Shown: piece by piece, positions 22,962 to 35,486 of the stretch
Position numbering within the stretch: the stretch's first letter is position 1
Layout of the letters: each line of letters opens with the position of its first letter
Source of the DNA: Symsagittifera roscoffensis
Lineage: Eukaryota; Xenacoelomorpha; Acoela; Convolutidae
Direction: 5' to 3'
Assembly: GCF_963678635.1 (NCBI RefSeq)
Contig: NC_087069.1
Location: forward strand, 14,358,660-14,422,659
Length of the DNA stretch: 64,000 nt
The notes under the pieces: generated by a model
What the model saw: the letters and a program-made list of their open reading frames with translations, nothing else
Databases searched by the model: none
What the model was told of the DNA's origin: nothing
Position numbers and translations under genes: made by a program

Positions 22962-25081
22962 ACAGTTAAGATATCACTCACTAATTTAGCGCTTTTTTCC
23001 GTTTCAAAAAATATCGATATCTCAAAATTCTCGATTTGTGGGGGGGGGGGGGTCAAAATATCGCTATTTGACCCTAGAAACCGGTCCGCTTACTGTGTTT
23101 TTTACGAAAAACGATATAGGAGTATTAATATAGGCTATATAATTAATAATACTAGTAATACTATACCCCTTCGGGTTCGTTCAATATCCGAATTAAGGTG
23201 CTCAACTCGGAAATTCGCAGTTCGGTGAAGGGTCACTACAGTGCAGAACTGTCGAGCCCCCCACGGATTAATATCTTATTTTTTGTACCAAAAGGGATAC
23301 AAAACTTGTTAACGATACCCAACAGTCGACTGTTGTTGTCGTTGAGCCCCCTCTTGTCACTCCTTGTACTGCTTGCCGGATTTGTCTTCTTCACTAATCC
23401 CTAGACCCTTCCGGATTGAGCGCAAATTAGCATTAACGTACTTAAATACTCAAATAACCCTACAGTACAAGCCTCACAAACGGGCCACAATAATGATTGT
23501 AACGATCTCGACTGATTGATTGATATAATTGACTGTAACAATATTATATCTAACAACAACAAACGGGAGGGTCGGGTCACGTCTCGTCTGGGGGGATGAT
23601 TTCTACTGATTTTATACTTGTATACTGTTTTTGGTTTTTTCGGTTATTTTTCAATTTTTTTGTTTTTTCTTGGGTACTATACTAGTTTGTGTTTGGTTTC
23701 CTATATATCTTTAAGTGTTTTTGGTTCCGCACCAATCAGGAAATGACGGGACCGCGAATCCCCCCACCCTTCCTGGTTCGTGATTTTTCGGTCTTAACTA
23801 GGTTAAAAAGCTATTCACGGGAATCCGGAAGGCTTCCGCATTCCGAACTACCCTTCCGCCCCGGCGGTTAGGGCCTATTAAGGGCGTTATTATGAGCATC
23901 CGCTCGTCGCGGAGTTCTCGTTAACGGTTTTGCCGGTCATGATGTTAAAAAAGAATAACACACAGGAGCGCCATAAAAACATCTATGTAACATTCGCCCG
24001 GAAGTACATATCGACGGAAAATAAAGCTCAGCTATAAAACGACTGGCCAGCGTCTAAGCAAAGCTCTACATGCTTTTCACCGTCTTTACCAAAGCCAGTT
24101 CTTTTGGTGGTCTTTCTAAAATCGGGTCGACAAAAAGGTTACTGTTCTCCGGCTTCGACCAGAACGCTCAAATTAACTTACTTACATGCAAAATTAGTGA
24201 GCTCAGTGGTGGGTCTCAGTATCCCCAGACCTCGAGGTCACTCCTAAAAACAGGTCTACTACTATTTATTATATTACTATTGTTTTTGTTCAGTAGATAA
24301 AAATCATCATCTCCATCGAAGATGGATCAACCCTTTCCCTTAACTCCTAGCTTCTCATCGTCAAAAAACTAATCCAGATGTTAATTAAATTCAATTCAGG
24401 ACATAACGAGGAAGCTAATATTTAGTTTAAAATGATTCAAGTTCAAATCCCAAGACCCCTCCGGATTCCTGAATCCGGGGAAATAACACCCTTATTTCCT
24501 CTCCGGAAGGCTGGTTTCCACCCTTCACCGTTAGTGTGAATGGCCTTGCAACGATTGTAGCGACACAATTGTTGCAACTCGGAGCGGTCTCTGCTAATAT
24601 TCTTTCGTATTCTTCTACCTCTTATCGTCTTTTTCTCATAAGTATCGTCGTTGTTGTTTTCGCAACACCTACCGCTGTTCTGTTTTATTTTGGATTTCTT
24701 CCAAAATGGCCGTTTTTGACGTTTCTCAGAAAGTCTGACGTCATCATTCGAAATTTAAAAAAATTAAAATACCAGAACTTCCCAGCCTTCACGATTTGTC
24801 TAATCGTCTGAATAACTCTGTTAATCCTCTAAAACTGCCAATTCTCCAGGCTAGCGGCCAACCCTCCGAAACTGTCTTTTTGTCAATTCTGGTCGAATGT
24901 CACAAATATTACTTAAATTTTGTAACAACTTTTATGGAACAATTTTGAACCTTTTTCACAAATTTCTTAGAGTTTTCACCTTTTTTTGTTTTTACAGTTT
25001 CGTTGGGTTGCTAATTTTTATGCTAACATGTAAGTTATTTCAAAATTTTTTTGTTTTAGCCAGAATTTTTCGATTCTGGAA
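22962..25081 (-). repeat. Long PLE 3' tail with 1.5-kb segment (unit 3)
   Basis: 2,120 bp, homologous to 156-2273 and 12618-14723, with a 13-base G run (23040-23052). The hairpin adjoining the EN stop codon (CCAGAAT/ATTCTGG) lies at about 25060-25079. Non-coding. Confidence 0.75.
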
Positions 25082-25877
25082 CTATAGACTTAGTGTCAGC
25101 TCCCTACTTTTAAACTCGTCGCCCGTGTTAATTAACGGTCTCTCTTTCCTTGTGTGCAGCGCCTCTAGTGCAAGTAATTTGATGCTGCTGGACGCCTGGT
25201 CGATTATCTTTCATTTAAACTCCGACTTACCACTCTCGTTTCCACACTGCCTTATATGTTGTCCAAATGGGGTATCTTCTGTTCGTCAATCCTTGTGGTG
25301 AGATGTCGGACCGTCTGGCCAACATAGATGGATTTGCACCCACAACATTCAAGTCTGCACACCACTTTTGATTTCGGTTCACTGGAAAAGGAGGATTTTA
25401 AAGAGAGAGTACAAGTTTTCATTTTCCTCATCATGAAAACTATCTGCGCATTGGTGATATCGCGCACATTTTTTGCTAATGTCTGGCTTTGGTTCCCCCT
25501 ACATTGGACCATCAAGCTGGATGGTGAATCACTGCTTTAATCAAAAAGGCTTTTTTTCTCAGCCATGTTCTTTTTGTTCTTGCCCTGCCTGATGATCTTT
25601 TTAAGGGCATGCGATGCAACCCGCGACGAAAAATTTTCCGGATGTTGGTTATCCAACCACTGTTCACGGTTGATTTTCATCGCTTTATCATATTCTTCCC
25701 ATGTTGACGTACTGCGGAAAACCCGGTAATCATTTCTTTCAATCACACTTCTCTTGTACTGAAGGGGGCACAGCTTCTGAAATTTAATATGGTACCTGTA
25801 TCTGTTGGTTTTTGATACCACGCACAGTAAATTTTCCTGCTTTTATCATACTAATTTGTAAATCCAAAAATGCCAAT
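25082..25877 (-). pseudogene. 5'-truncated PLE copy, EN core retained (unit 3)
   Basis: Thumb fragment (25821-25537) and thumb plus EN start (25515-25252) with ECCGCKSIYVGQTVRHLTTR. This frame runs furthest into the EN domain (to HLDNI) of all copies, because a TAG found in unit 1 is a Gln codon here. The 5' truncation point is the same as in the other copies. Confidence 0.85.
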
Positions 25878-27162
25878 GGTAGGGGTGTAAGGGCTTTCAA
25901 AAATTTTTTTTATAAAACGTGAAGGGTCTACCTTCCCGAATTGGTGAAATTGCTAAGAACCATCCTAAAAATTTTTCACGCTTATTTTTTTGAATAACTG
26001 ATGTTTTTATTAGAAAGCGCAGCTAATTTCTGATCTACTGGTACCAAGATCAACTGGATCTGTCCAGTAGTTCTAAAGTTATTAACCAAAACGTCTTTTT
26101 TCTAAAGTCAAAAAATTTCTCTCTTATAGGTTCCGCCTAACTTTTTTCATAATTCTGTTCTATTTGACCTCAAAATTATTGATCCGAGCTCAAAAAGCCT
26201 ATATTCTTCTATTTCAATGCAAAAAACCCGATCTAAAACGCTCTAGTTGAAAAAATTTGCCAAAAACTATGCTGTTTGGACCCCTCTGGATTGATGAATC
26301 CACTAAATCAAAAACGTTAAGTTCGATTTCTCTGTAACCCGGAAGTTTATCGGCAAACGTGTTTTAAAACCTGTCGATTCACTAGTGAACGTTGTCCGAA
26401 CAACAGTTTTTACTGTCCTAACTCAAACATTTCAAAAAATTTTCCTAGTTTGTATCGTTTCGTTTCTTCAAAAATCAAGAAATTTCGGTTTTTTGTACCC
26501 AAATAGTTCCAACCACTTCCGAACTAAACCTGTTCTACCTAATATACTAGTACAGTTAAGATGTCACTCACTAATTTAGCGCTTTTTTCCGTTTCAAAAA
26601 ATATCGATATCTCAAAAATCTCGATTTGTGGGGGGGGGGGTCAAATTATCGCTAGTTTGACCCTAGAAACCGGTCCGCTTACTGTGTTTTTCACAAAAAA
26701 CGATATAGGAGTATTAATAAAGGCTATATAATTAATAAAACTAGTAATACTATACCCTCCGGGTTTGTTCAATATCCGAATTAAGGTGCTTAACTCGGAA
26801 ATTCGCAGTTGGGTGAAGGGTCATTACAGTGCAGCACTGTCGAGCCCCCCACGGATTAATATCTTATTTTTTGTACCAAAAGGGATTGTTAATCCTCATC
26901 TGTTAATCCTCTAAGACTGCCAATTCTCCAGGCTAGCGGCCAACCCTCCGAAACTGTCTTTTTGTCAATTCTGGTCGAATGTCAAAAATATTACTTAAAT
27001 TATGTAACAACTTTAATGTAACAATTTTGAACATTTGTCTCAAATTTCTGAGATTTTTCACCTTTTTTTGTTTTTAAAGTTTCGTTGGGTTGCTAATTTT
27101 TATGCTAACATGTAAATTATTTCCAAATTTTTTGTTTTAGCCAGAGTTTTTCGATTCTGGAA
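25878..27162 (-). repeat. Short PLE 3' tail (unit 3, first)
   Basis: 1,285 bp between two truncated PLE copies, with an 11-base G run (26630-26640). Palindromes and hairpins are as in 3069-4355. Non-coding. Confidence 0.8.
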
Positions 27163-27849
27163 CTATAGACTTAGTGTCAGCTCCCTACTTTTAAACTCGT
27201 CGCCCGTGTTAATTACCGGTCTCTCTTTCCTTGTGTTCAGCGCCTCTAATGCAAGTAACTTGATGCTGCTGGACGCATGGTCGATTTTCTTTCATTTAAA
27301 CTCCGACTTGCACCCACAACATTCAAGTCTACACACCACTTTTGATTTCGGTTCACTGGAAAAGGAGGATTTTAAAGTGAGAGTACAAGTTTTCATTTTC
27401 CTCATCATGAAAAATATCTGCGCATTGATGATATCGCGCTTATTTTTTGCTAATGTCTGGCTTTGGTTCCCCCTATATTGGACCATCAAGCTGGATGGTG
27501 AATCACTGCTTTAATCAAAAGGCTTTTTTTCTCAGCCATGTTCTTTTTGTTCTTGCCCTGCCTGATGATCTTTTTAAGGGCATGCGATGCAACCGCGACG
27601 ACCAATTTTCCGGATATTGGTTATCCAACCACTGTTCACGGTTGATTTTCATCGCTTTATCATATTCTTCCCATGTTGACGTACTGCGGAAAACCCGGTA
27701 ATCATTTCTTTCAATCACACTTCTCTTGTACTGAAGGGGGCACAGCTTCTGAAATTTAATATGGTACCTGTATCTGTTGTTTTTTGATACCACGCACAGT
27801 AAATTTTCCTGCTTTTATCATACTAATTTGTAAATCCAAAAATGCCAAT
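27163..27849 (-). pseudogene. 5'-truncated PLE copy, EN core deleted (unit 3)
   Basis: Equivalent to 4356-5039. Thumb is in 27793-27515 and 27489-27292; ECCGCK is joined to SEFK with the GIY-YIG core missing. The hairpin after its stop codon carries a substitution (CCAGAGT) that weakens one base pair. Confidence 0.85.
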
Positions 27850-29134
27850 GGTAGGGGTGTAAGGGCTTTCAAAAAATTCTTTTTATAAAACGTGAAGGGT
27901 CTACCTTCCCGAATTGGTGAATTTGCTAAGAACCATCCTAAAAATTTTTCACGCTTACTTTTTTGAATAATTGATGTTTTTATTAGTAAGCGCAGCTAAT
28001 TTCTGACTACTGGTACCAAGATCAACTGGATCTGTCAGTAGTTCCAAAGTTATTAACCAAAACGTCTTTTTTCTAAAGACAAAAATTTTCTCTCTTATAG
28101 GTTCCGCCTAACTTTTTTTCGTAATTCTGTTCTATTCGATCTCAAAATTATTGATCCGAGCTCAAAAAGCCTATATTCTTCTAGTTCAATGCAAAAAACT
28201 TGATCTAAAACGCTCTAGTTGAAAAAATTTGCCAAAAACTATGCTGTTTGGACCCCTCTGGATTGATGAATCCACTAAATCAAAAATGTTAAGTTCGATT
28301 TCTCTGTAACCCGGAAGGTTATCGGCAAACGTGTTTTAAAAGCTGTCGATTCACTAGTGAACGTTGTCCGAACAACAGTTTTTACTGTCCTAACTCAAAC
28401 TTCTCAAAAAATTTTCCTAGTTTGTATCGTTTCGTTTCTTCAAAAATCAAGAAATTTCGGTTTTTTGTACCCAATTAGTTCCAACCACTTCCGAACTAAA
28501 CCTGTTCTACCTAATATACTAGTACAGTTAAGATGTCACTCACTAATTTAGCGCTTTTTTCCGTTTCAAAAAATATCGATATCTCAAAAATCTCGATTTG
28601 TGGGGGGGGGGGGTCAAATTATCGCTAGTTTGACCCTAGAAACCGGTCCGCTTACTGTGTTTTTCACAAAAAACGACATAGGAGTATTAATATAGGCTAT
28701 ATAATTTTTAAAACTAGTAATACTATAACCCTTCGGGTATGTTCAATATCCGAATTAAGGTGCTTAACTCGGAAATTCGCAGTTCGGTGATGGGTCACTA
28801 CAGTGCAGCACTGTCGAGCCCCCCACGGATTAATATCTTATTTTTTGTACCAAAAGGGATTGTTAATCCTCATCTGTTAATCCTCTAAAACTGCCAATTC
28901 TCCAGGCTAGCGGCCAACCCTCCGAAACTGTCTTTTTGTCAATTCTGGTCGAATGTCACAAATATTACTTAAATTATGTAACAACTTTTATGTAACAATT
29001 TTGAACATTTGTCTCAAATTTCTGAGAGTTTTCACTTTTTTGTTTTTACAGTTTCGTTTAATTGCTAATTTTTATGCTAACATGTAAGTTATTTCAAAAT
29101 TTTTTGTTTTAGCCAGAATTTTTCGATTCTGGAA
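27850..29134 (-). repeat. Short PLE 3' tail (unit 3, second)
   Basis: 1,285 bp with a 12-base G run (28602-28613). It is followed on the right by a PLE copy that is truncated further upstream than the others. Non-coding. Confidence 0.8.
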
Positions 29135-29941
29135 CTATAGACTTAGTGTCAGCTCCCTACTTTTAAACTCGTCGCCCGTGTTAATTACCGGTCTCTCTTT
29201 CCTTGTGTGCAGCGCCTCTAATGCAAGTAACTTGATGCTGCTGGACGCCTGGTCGATTATCTTTCATTTAAACTCCGACTTGCACCCACAACATTCAAGT
29301 CTGTACACCACTTTTGATTTCGGTTCACTGGAAAAGGAGGATTTTAAAGAGAGAGTACAAGTTTTCATTTTCCTCATCATGAAAACTATCTGCGCATTGG
29401 TGATATCGCGCACATTTTTTGCTAATGTCTGGCTTTGGTTCCCCCTACATTGGACCATCAAGCTGGATGGTGAATCACTGCTTTAATCAAAAGGTTTTTT
29501 TTCTCAGCCATGTTCTTTTTGTTCTTGCCCTGCCTGATGATCTTTTTAAGGGCATGCGATGCAACCGCGACGACCAATTTTCTGGATATTGGTTATCCAA
29601 CCACTGTTCACGGTTGATTTTCATCGCTTTATCATATTCTTCCCATGTTGACGTACTGCGGAAAACCCGGTAATCATTTCTTTCAATCAAACTTCTCTTG
29701 TACTGAAGGGGGCACAGCTTCTGAAATTTAATATCGTACCTGTATCTGTTGGTTTTTGATACCACCCACAGTAAATTTTCCTGCTTTTATCAATACTAAT
29801 TTGTAAATCCAAAAATGCCAATTTCCCGTTTGTGTTTGGTGTCTCTGTTGTGAACTGTAAATTTGGATGTAGTAAGTTTGCAGCCCGTAGCACTTTTTCA
29901 TAATCACCCTTCACTGTTCTCACTATATCGTCAACGTAACG
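29135..29941 (-). pseudogene. PLE copy truncated at RT motif C
   Basis: Unlike other truncated copies it retains RT from YVDD onward (29962-29687) plus thumb, with the EN core deleted. The 5' breakpoint falls exactly at RYVDD. Immediately right of it is the distal part of the next copy's tail (ctggtcgaatgtcac), so an internal ~1.1-kb tail portion is missing. The 1,004-bp offset between 29178 and 30182 shows this is a partial duplication of the adjacent full copy. Confidence 0.8.
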
Positions 29942-30138
29942 ACAATTCTGGTCGAATGTCACAAATATTACTTAAATTATGTAACAACTTTTATGTAACA
30001 ATTTTGAACATTTGTCTCAAATTTCTGAGAGTTTTCACTTTTTTTGTTTTTACAGTTTCGTTTAATTGCTAATTTTTATGCTAACATGTAAGTTATTTCA
30101 AAATTTTTTGTTTTAGCCAGAATTTTTCGATTCTGGAA
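29942..30138 (-). repeat. Residual PLE tail (197 bp)
   Basis: Only the part of the tail nearest the EN stop is kept, including the CCAGAAT/ATTCTGG hairpin. G run, palindromes and the rest are absent. This is the shortest tail in the array. Confidence 0.75.
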
Positions 30139-32678
30139 CTATAGACTTAGTGTCAGCTCCCTATTTTTAAACTCGTCGCCCGTGTTAATTACCGGTCTCT
30201 CTTTCCTTGTGTGCAGCGCCTCTAATGCAAGTAACTTGATGCTGCTGGACGCCTGGTCGATTATCTTTCATTTAAACTCCGACTTGCACCCACAACATTC
30301 AAGTCTGTACACCACTTTTGATTTCGGTTCACTGGAAAAGGAGGATTTTAAAGAGAGAGTACAAGTTTTCATTTTCCTCATCATGAAAACTATCTGCGCA
30401 TTGGTGATATCGCGCACATTTTTTGCTAATGTCTGGCTTTGGTTCCCCCTACATTGGACCATCAAGCTGGATGGTGAATCACTGCTTTAATCAAAAGGCT
30501 TTTTTTCTCAGCCATGTTCTTTTTGTTCTTGCCCTGCCTGATGATCTTTTTAAGGGCATGCGATGCAACCGCGACGACCAATTTTCTGGATATTGGTTAT
30601 CCAACCACTGTTCACGGTTGATTTTCATCGCTTTATCACATTCTTTCCATGTTGACGTACTGCGGAAAACCCGGTAATCATTTCTTTCAATCAAACTTCT
30701 CTTGTACTGAAGGGGGCACAGCTTCTGAAATTTAATATGGTACCTGTGTCTGTTGGTTTTTGATACCACCCACAGTAAATTTTCCTGCTTTTATCAATAC
30801 TAATTTGTAAATCCAAAATTGCCAATTTCCCGTTTGTGTTTGGTGTCTCTGTTGTGAACTGTAAATTTGGATGTAGTAAGTTTGCAGCCCGTAGCACTTT
30901 TTCATAATCACCCTTCACTGTTCTCACTATATCGTCAACGTAACGGAGAAATAACTTAGCTTGCACTGACATATTTTTCTCTCTTATCGCGATGCATTTT
31001 CTACAAAACCAGACGGTTTCACTTATATTTCGATACTCATCATTTGATATATCGCCGCTTTTTAATTATACCAGTTCAAACAGCATTCACATTCTACACC
31101 ATTTGACATGTACGTGGTTTTCTTATTGCACTCGGGACAGATTCCATTAAAATCTTTTTCGGGCATAAATATTAAGGAAGTATCCCTCGATAGTGCAGTT
31201 TCGTATTGCTTCAGATTTGCTAAAATAACGGCAAGAAATGCCCCCATTGCCAGACCGTCTTTCTGAACGTACCATGTTCCGCACATGAAATGGACTTGAC
31301 TAACTGCCATGTTCAACATTCTCTTCATGGTTTTCCTAGCAATTGATGGTGGTTCATCTTGCTCATACAGTTTTCTCAGAGCTATGTCTGTTGCTTCTTT
31401 CAGTGGAACTTTTGTATAAAACCTCTTCACATCTAGAGATATCAAATTTTCATTGGGCTCAAGATTAGTGCTCACTAAGAATATTTTCGCAACTTGTGAG
31501 TTGGTTTCGATGTTTGCGCCCTCAATTTTCCCAAAAAATTTTGCAAAAACCTTGTTCAAATTATAATAAGAGCTACCAGGCAATGAGAGGACCGGTCTCA
31601 ATGAGGTATTCTCTTTATGCACCTTCGCCAACCCATATAGCCTGGCGGGCTGCCCCCCAGTAGTCCTCAACCCAGTAGTCCTCAACCTGTAGAGATTTTC
31701 ACTTATTTAGTCTCTTTTCCTCATAGCCAACAACTACTTATTGATGTCTCTTTCTAACTTCAAAAAAATCGCATCACTTGTTCCTTTACTTTCGCTGAAT
31801 TGATTTGAATCTAATGTATCCGGCAACTTTTTCTCGTACTGTCCTTCCTCATTACACAAAAAACCACGCCCTTGTCATACGGTACCGCAACCAATCCATT
31901 ACTCTTCAGATACTTTCGGGCCTTCTCAACGCCTTTGTCAGAAGGTGTTTGTTTCACCCTTTTAGCATTGGCTTTTGCCACAGCTTCGATCTCACAAAGG
32001 GCCTCCCCGGGGACTGTACAACTTTTGAGATCAGATAGAAAGATGTCAATATCGGCGAGAAAGTGTGTCTCATTAATTTTATTCCTGACGGGATGTTTCG
32101 GCCCTAATGCCAACACTTGTTGCACCCAATTTGCTAATACAACATCATCAAGAGCTCTTACCGAACCCTCACCTTGCTTCCCTAGAGGTCGGTCTTGCCT
32201 TTCTGATAGATTCATTAGCTTCTTATGATGGGTCTCGTTGACTGTTGTTGTTTGTATTTGTCCCTAAGACTTAAGTATTTCATTACCGAAGGTCAAAACT
32301 TCTCATCTACACCCCTCTGTACTGCGCCTCTCGCCCTTTCTAGTTTGACTTCAATGTTTTTCTCATCTGTCCTTGCCTTGTTAATCTCCTTTCTTAGAAG
32401 TTATGTCTGAAAACTGTGTACCGCATGGTTTGAAAACACCCATTTTCCGGTACCCTGAACCTCAAAAAATCAGGTACAATGTCGCTTTCTAGACAAACTT
32501 TCAAAAATTTAACACGTTGGTGACAGTATATAAATTTAATATATATGGACGCAAGGAATAATTTCCAACTGAGTTTGTTTTTTAAAGTCCAAATCAAGGT
32601 TGGAGATGGGAGTACAACTGTGCTCATTGGTTTGCAGAGCCACGAGGAATAAACCACATGTGACACAAAGCAACACAA
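30139..32678 (-). pseudogene. Penelope-like element RT (full-length copy, unit 3), degenerate
   Basis: Domain order as in the other full copies: N-terminal fragments 32678-32394 and 32215-31811, RT motifs 2-A-B in 31685-31062, PHD-like insert 30994-31139, YVDD with motifs 6-7 in 30972-30691, and thumb 30769-30491 and 30465-30268. It shares the stops and frame changes of units 1 and 2. Unit-specific changes include FNGICPEC for FNGFCPEC and VAKIFLV for VAKVLLV. EN core deleted. Confidence 0.88.
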
Positions 32679-32840
32679 ATAACATAACTCTAACTCACCC
32701 TCTCCGTTGAAGACTCCTCGTCAGTCGGACAAACAGTTACCTCGCCTCTGTTCACAAGTCTTCTTTTCTCCGCCCTCATTCTCGATTGAGACTTTTTTCG
32801 TGTTTGAACAAAGCTGGGACAAAACAGATGGCAGGTTGTC

Positions 32841-33461
32841 TCAGTGTTCGAAAACAATCCGCGAAGACTTTAGTTCCAGCTCGACATCCTGGTGCAGTGC
32901 CTGATATTCGTTGACCAGCTCCGTTCTTCTCTTACTCTTTGAAAAGAGACACTTCGTAATAGGAATGACAAGAATAACCTGGCTGAACAGCTGGTTCCTG
33001 ATATCTGGTATACCTTTTCTCTGACAGTATACAATTGTGCTGATATTTGTCAGTGTCTTCAGGATTTCTGTCAATTCCTCTGCAGTGTAAGCTCTGTAAT
33101 TGTTAGTACGGTGGCTGTTGATAGAATTATTGATGATGTCGTGCCAGACCACCAGTTGACAATGTGTGTCTGCTAGAGCAGCCCTGCAGAGTAGGCTTGC
33201 GAGGTTCTTCTGTGGGATTGCGGTGTTCGGGTTTAAAGAAAGTCCAGGAATAGCCGACATTTTGTGCAGAAATGGTTCTTTTTCCGGGTTGCTAAGTTGA
33301 TCCAGGCTGTGGTAGAGGGAGCTAACCGCTACAATGTAGACCATTTTAATTCTAACATGGTAAAATATAAAAAAAAATTCCTCTTTAAAGATTTTTCCAT
33401 TAAAAAAGGGAAAAAAATTGAAATTACGTGTAGGAGAGACTGTAATTGAGATTTGGCTCAA
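32841..33461 (-). CDS. Conserved ORF upstream of PLE RT, unknown function (unit 3)
   Basis: 206 codons, or 167 from the preferred Met at 33344 (MVYIVAVSS). It differs from the other copies by single residues such as SQVILV for SQGILV. Function is unknown. Its intactness may only reflect recent duplication, so it does not prove expression. Confidence 0.55.
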   Translation of the reverse strand: MSQISITVSPTRNFNFFPFFNGKIFKEEFFFIFYHVRIKMVYIVAVSSLYHSLDQLSNPEKEPFLHKMSAIPGLSLNPNTAIPQKNLASLLCRAALADTHCQLVVWHDIINNSINSHRTNNYRAYTAEELTEILKTLTNISTIVYCQRKGIPDIRNQLFSQVILVIPITKCLFSKSKRRTELVNEYQALHQDVELELKSSRIVFEH

Positions 33462-35486
33462 CGCCGTAGGTTTTCAAAAATTTATATCTAGATATTTTGA
33501 GAATGCAGTAAAATTGTAAATTCAAACAAACGTTCTTGCACATTTTTGTGCATCTCCAGGTTTTAAAAATTCTAAACTATCTGTACAAAATGATCATGAA
33601 AAGTGTCATACACATCATTATTTCAAAATTTAAAAAATTCAACCAAACAAAACTTTACAAATATTACTGAAATTATGTAACAACTATTATGTAACAGTTT
33701 TAAACATTTGTCACAAATTTCTGAGATTTTTCACCTTTTTTTTTTACTTCAAGGGGCAAGCCTCAGAAACTCCAATTTCTTGATTCAAATATGAAATCAA
33801 AAATGGAGCCACATATTTCTAATTATCAAACGTTTCAATTTTATCTTTACCTTCAGTCCAAACACGTAGACACGAGACTAGCAAGAGCCAATATATAGTT
33901 TTACCTGATCAGGCATAACATTGTGTACAAGGCAGCAGCACTTGTTAAAGTAGTTCTTTCAAAGTTCACAAGGACGCCGATTATGGAATAATGCGTTTTC
34001 ATTTGGAGAGACGCGATCTCAGACGCCTGGAGCGCTTCTGGAGCAAAAAACTTTTAAAGTATTACAGCTATCTCAAAAAATGAATACATTAACAATTTAC
34101 GGGCTCTAGAGATATTGGAGTGTTCCTACAACTAACAGAGCTTCGTCTTCTCTCAAGCCTGGACCATAAAAAAGATAGGCTCCCATATCTATCGGAAAAC
34201 CAGTAATTGAATCTGAGAACAACGGGAAGTTTCAAACACGCCAGCGTTGGAAAGGAAACTGCACGAGAAATCAAATCTTAAAGGTAAGATGGAAAGATGT
34301 AACCTAAAATTATATAGACAACATCATCTGTACATGAACAATTGCGTGGGAGAGCTAATGGTGCAGCAACAACAGGACAAAAATCTAATGATACGAAAAT
34401 GACCAAGGCTTATAAACTCAAAGCTGTAAATGAACAGTAACAACACCAATAACAACATCATCAAAAACAACAACAACAACAACAACAATAATAATAACAA
34501 GTACACGAACAACAAAAATAACCGCAATAAAAAAAACATGATTTGCATCAAGCAAGAGGTAACACTTCATCTATTTTAAATCAGTCATTCTACAAAACTC
34601 AAAAACTTAAGCAAAAGAAATCACAGTCCTCTCAGTGGGACACATAAAAAATGGTTGAGGTACAGAATGGGACCAGCTAAAAATTCCTGTCTATCGGTTT
34701 AAAACGTCTGAACGAGACAAACCTACACTAAGTGCTTTTTTTAGGCAATTATGGTGTGTTAAAACAATCCAAGTATGACGCTTCTAAGTTTCAGAAATTG
34801 AGCACTACTGGTTAAGAAACTTGTGAAACTGAAGCGACTGCCTTTTGATCCACAGGAAGATAAGCCAGATGCCGAGAGATATCGGAAGTAAAAGAACTAG
34901 GAAAAACTTTAAAAGCAATGGAATATACGTATGAGTTTTGCTAGGACAAAGAAAGGCAAGCCGAACGTGATATTGGAAGCCGCCAAAACATGCATCCCAT
35001 TATACAGGTCACTGTTTGAAATACATAGAGAAAAACTACTTGGCTGAATTATAATTTAAAAGCAGAAAACAAATAATGTCTTTGATGGAAAAATTCAATG
35101 GTACATTTTTGAAGGGCCCCTCTATTCCTTATATCGTCAATTTTGCGTAGTTATTCGTTTCGAAAGAAGAAAACACATAAAACTCTAACAAATGTACACT
35201 TTTCTTGGATATAAGCAATTTGTAAAGATAAATTCCCCTCAAAGAAGCCAATGACAGCGCCTGTAGATTTTAAACGTTTGGGCGAAAAGACTAGCTGTAG
35301 GGCAGCGAATAGCTTATGGAACGTAAGTTACGTAGTTAAGAGACCAAATAATGGGGTCTATAGCCATCAAACCAAAACTATGCTCCAAAAAACTGCAAAA
35401 ATTAGGGTCGCAGAATGCCTACATGAAAACCTGCACGACTATCTGTAAACTCAAAGCTGTAAACGAACACTAACAACACCAATAAC
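33462..35486. repeat. End of unit 3 and diverged spacer relic
   Basis: 33462-33745 still matches the unit spacer. 33746-34130 is a diverged relative of about 11965-12330; shared words include gcaagcctcagaa, gacacgagactagc and ctgatcagg. 35280-35450 is a diverged relative of 12410-12580 (gggcagcgaa, gttaagagaccaaat, gaatgcctac). 34438-34500 is a CAA/AAC microsatellite. The words actcaaagctgtaaa and taacaacaccaataac occur both at about 34420-34455 and just before the gap. No gene is supported. Confidence 0.6.

Larger units (their letters stand above)
22962..33745 (-). repeat. PLE array unit 3 (right end truncated)
   Basis: Starts at the same junction as unit 2 and carries two additional modules, a 1.97-kb short module (27163-29134) and a ~1.0-kb partial one (29135-30138). 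Homology to units 1 and 2 ends at about 33745 within a T run of the spacer. Most of the 3-kb spacer is absent there, and diverged spacer-like sequence follows. Confidence 0.9.

Noticed and set aside
34324..34551. Leu-rich minus-strand ORF
   Set aside because: It is the translation of a CAA/AAC microsatellite.
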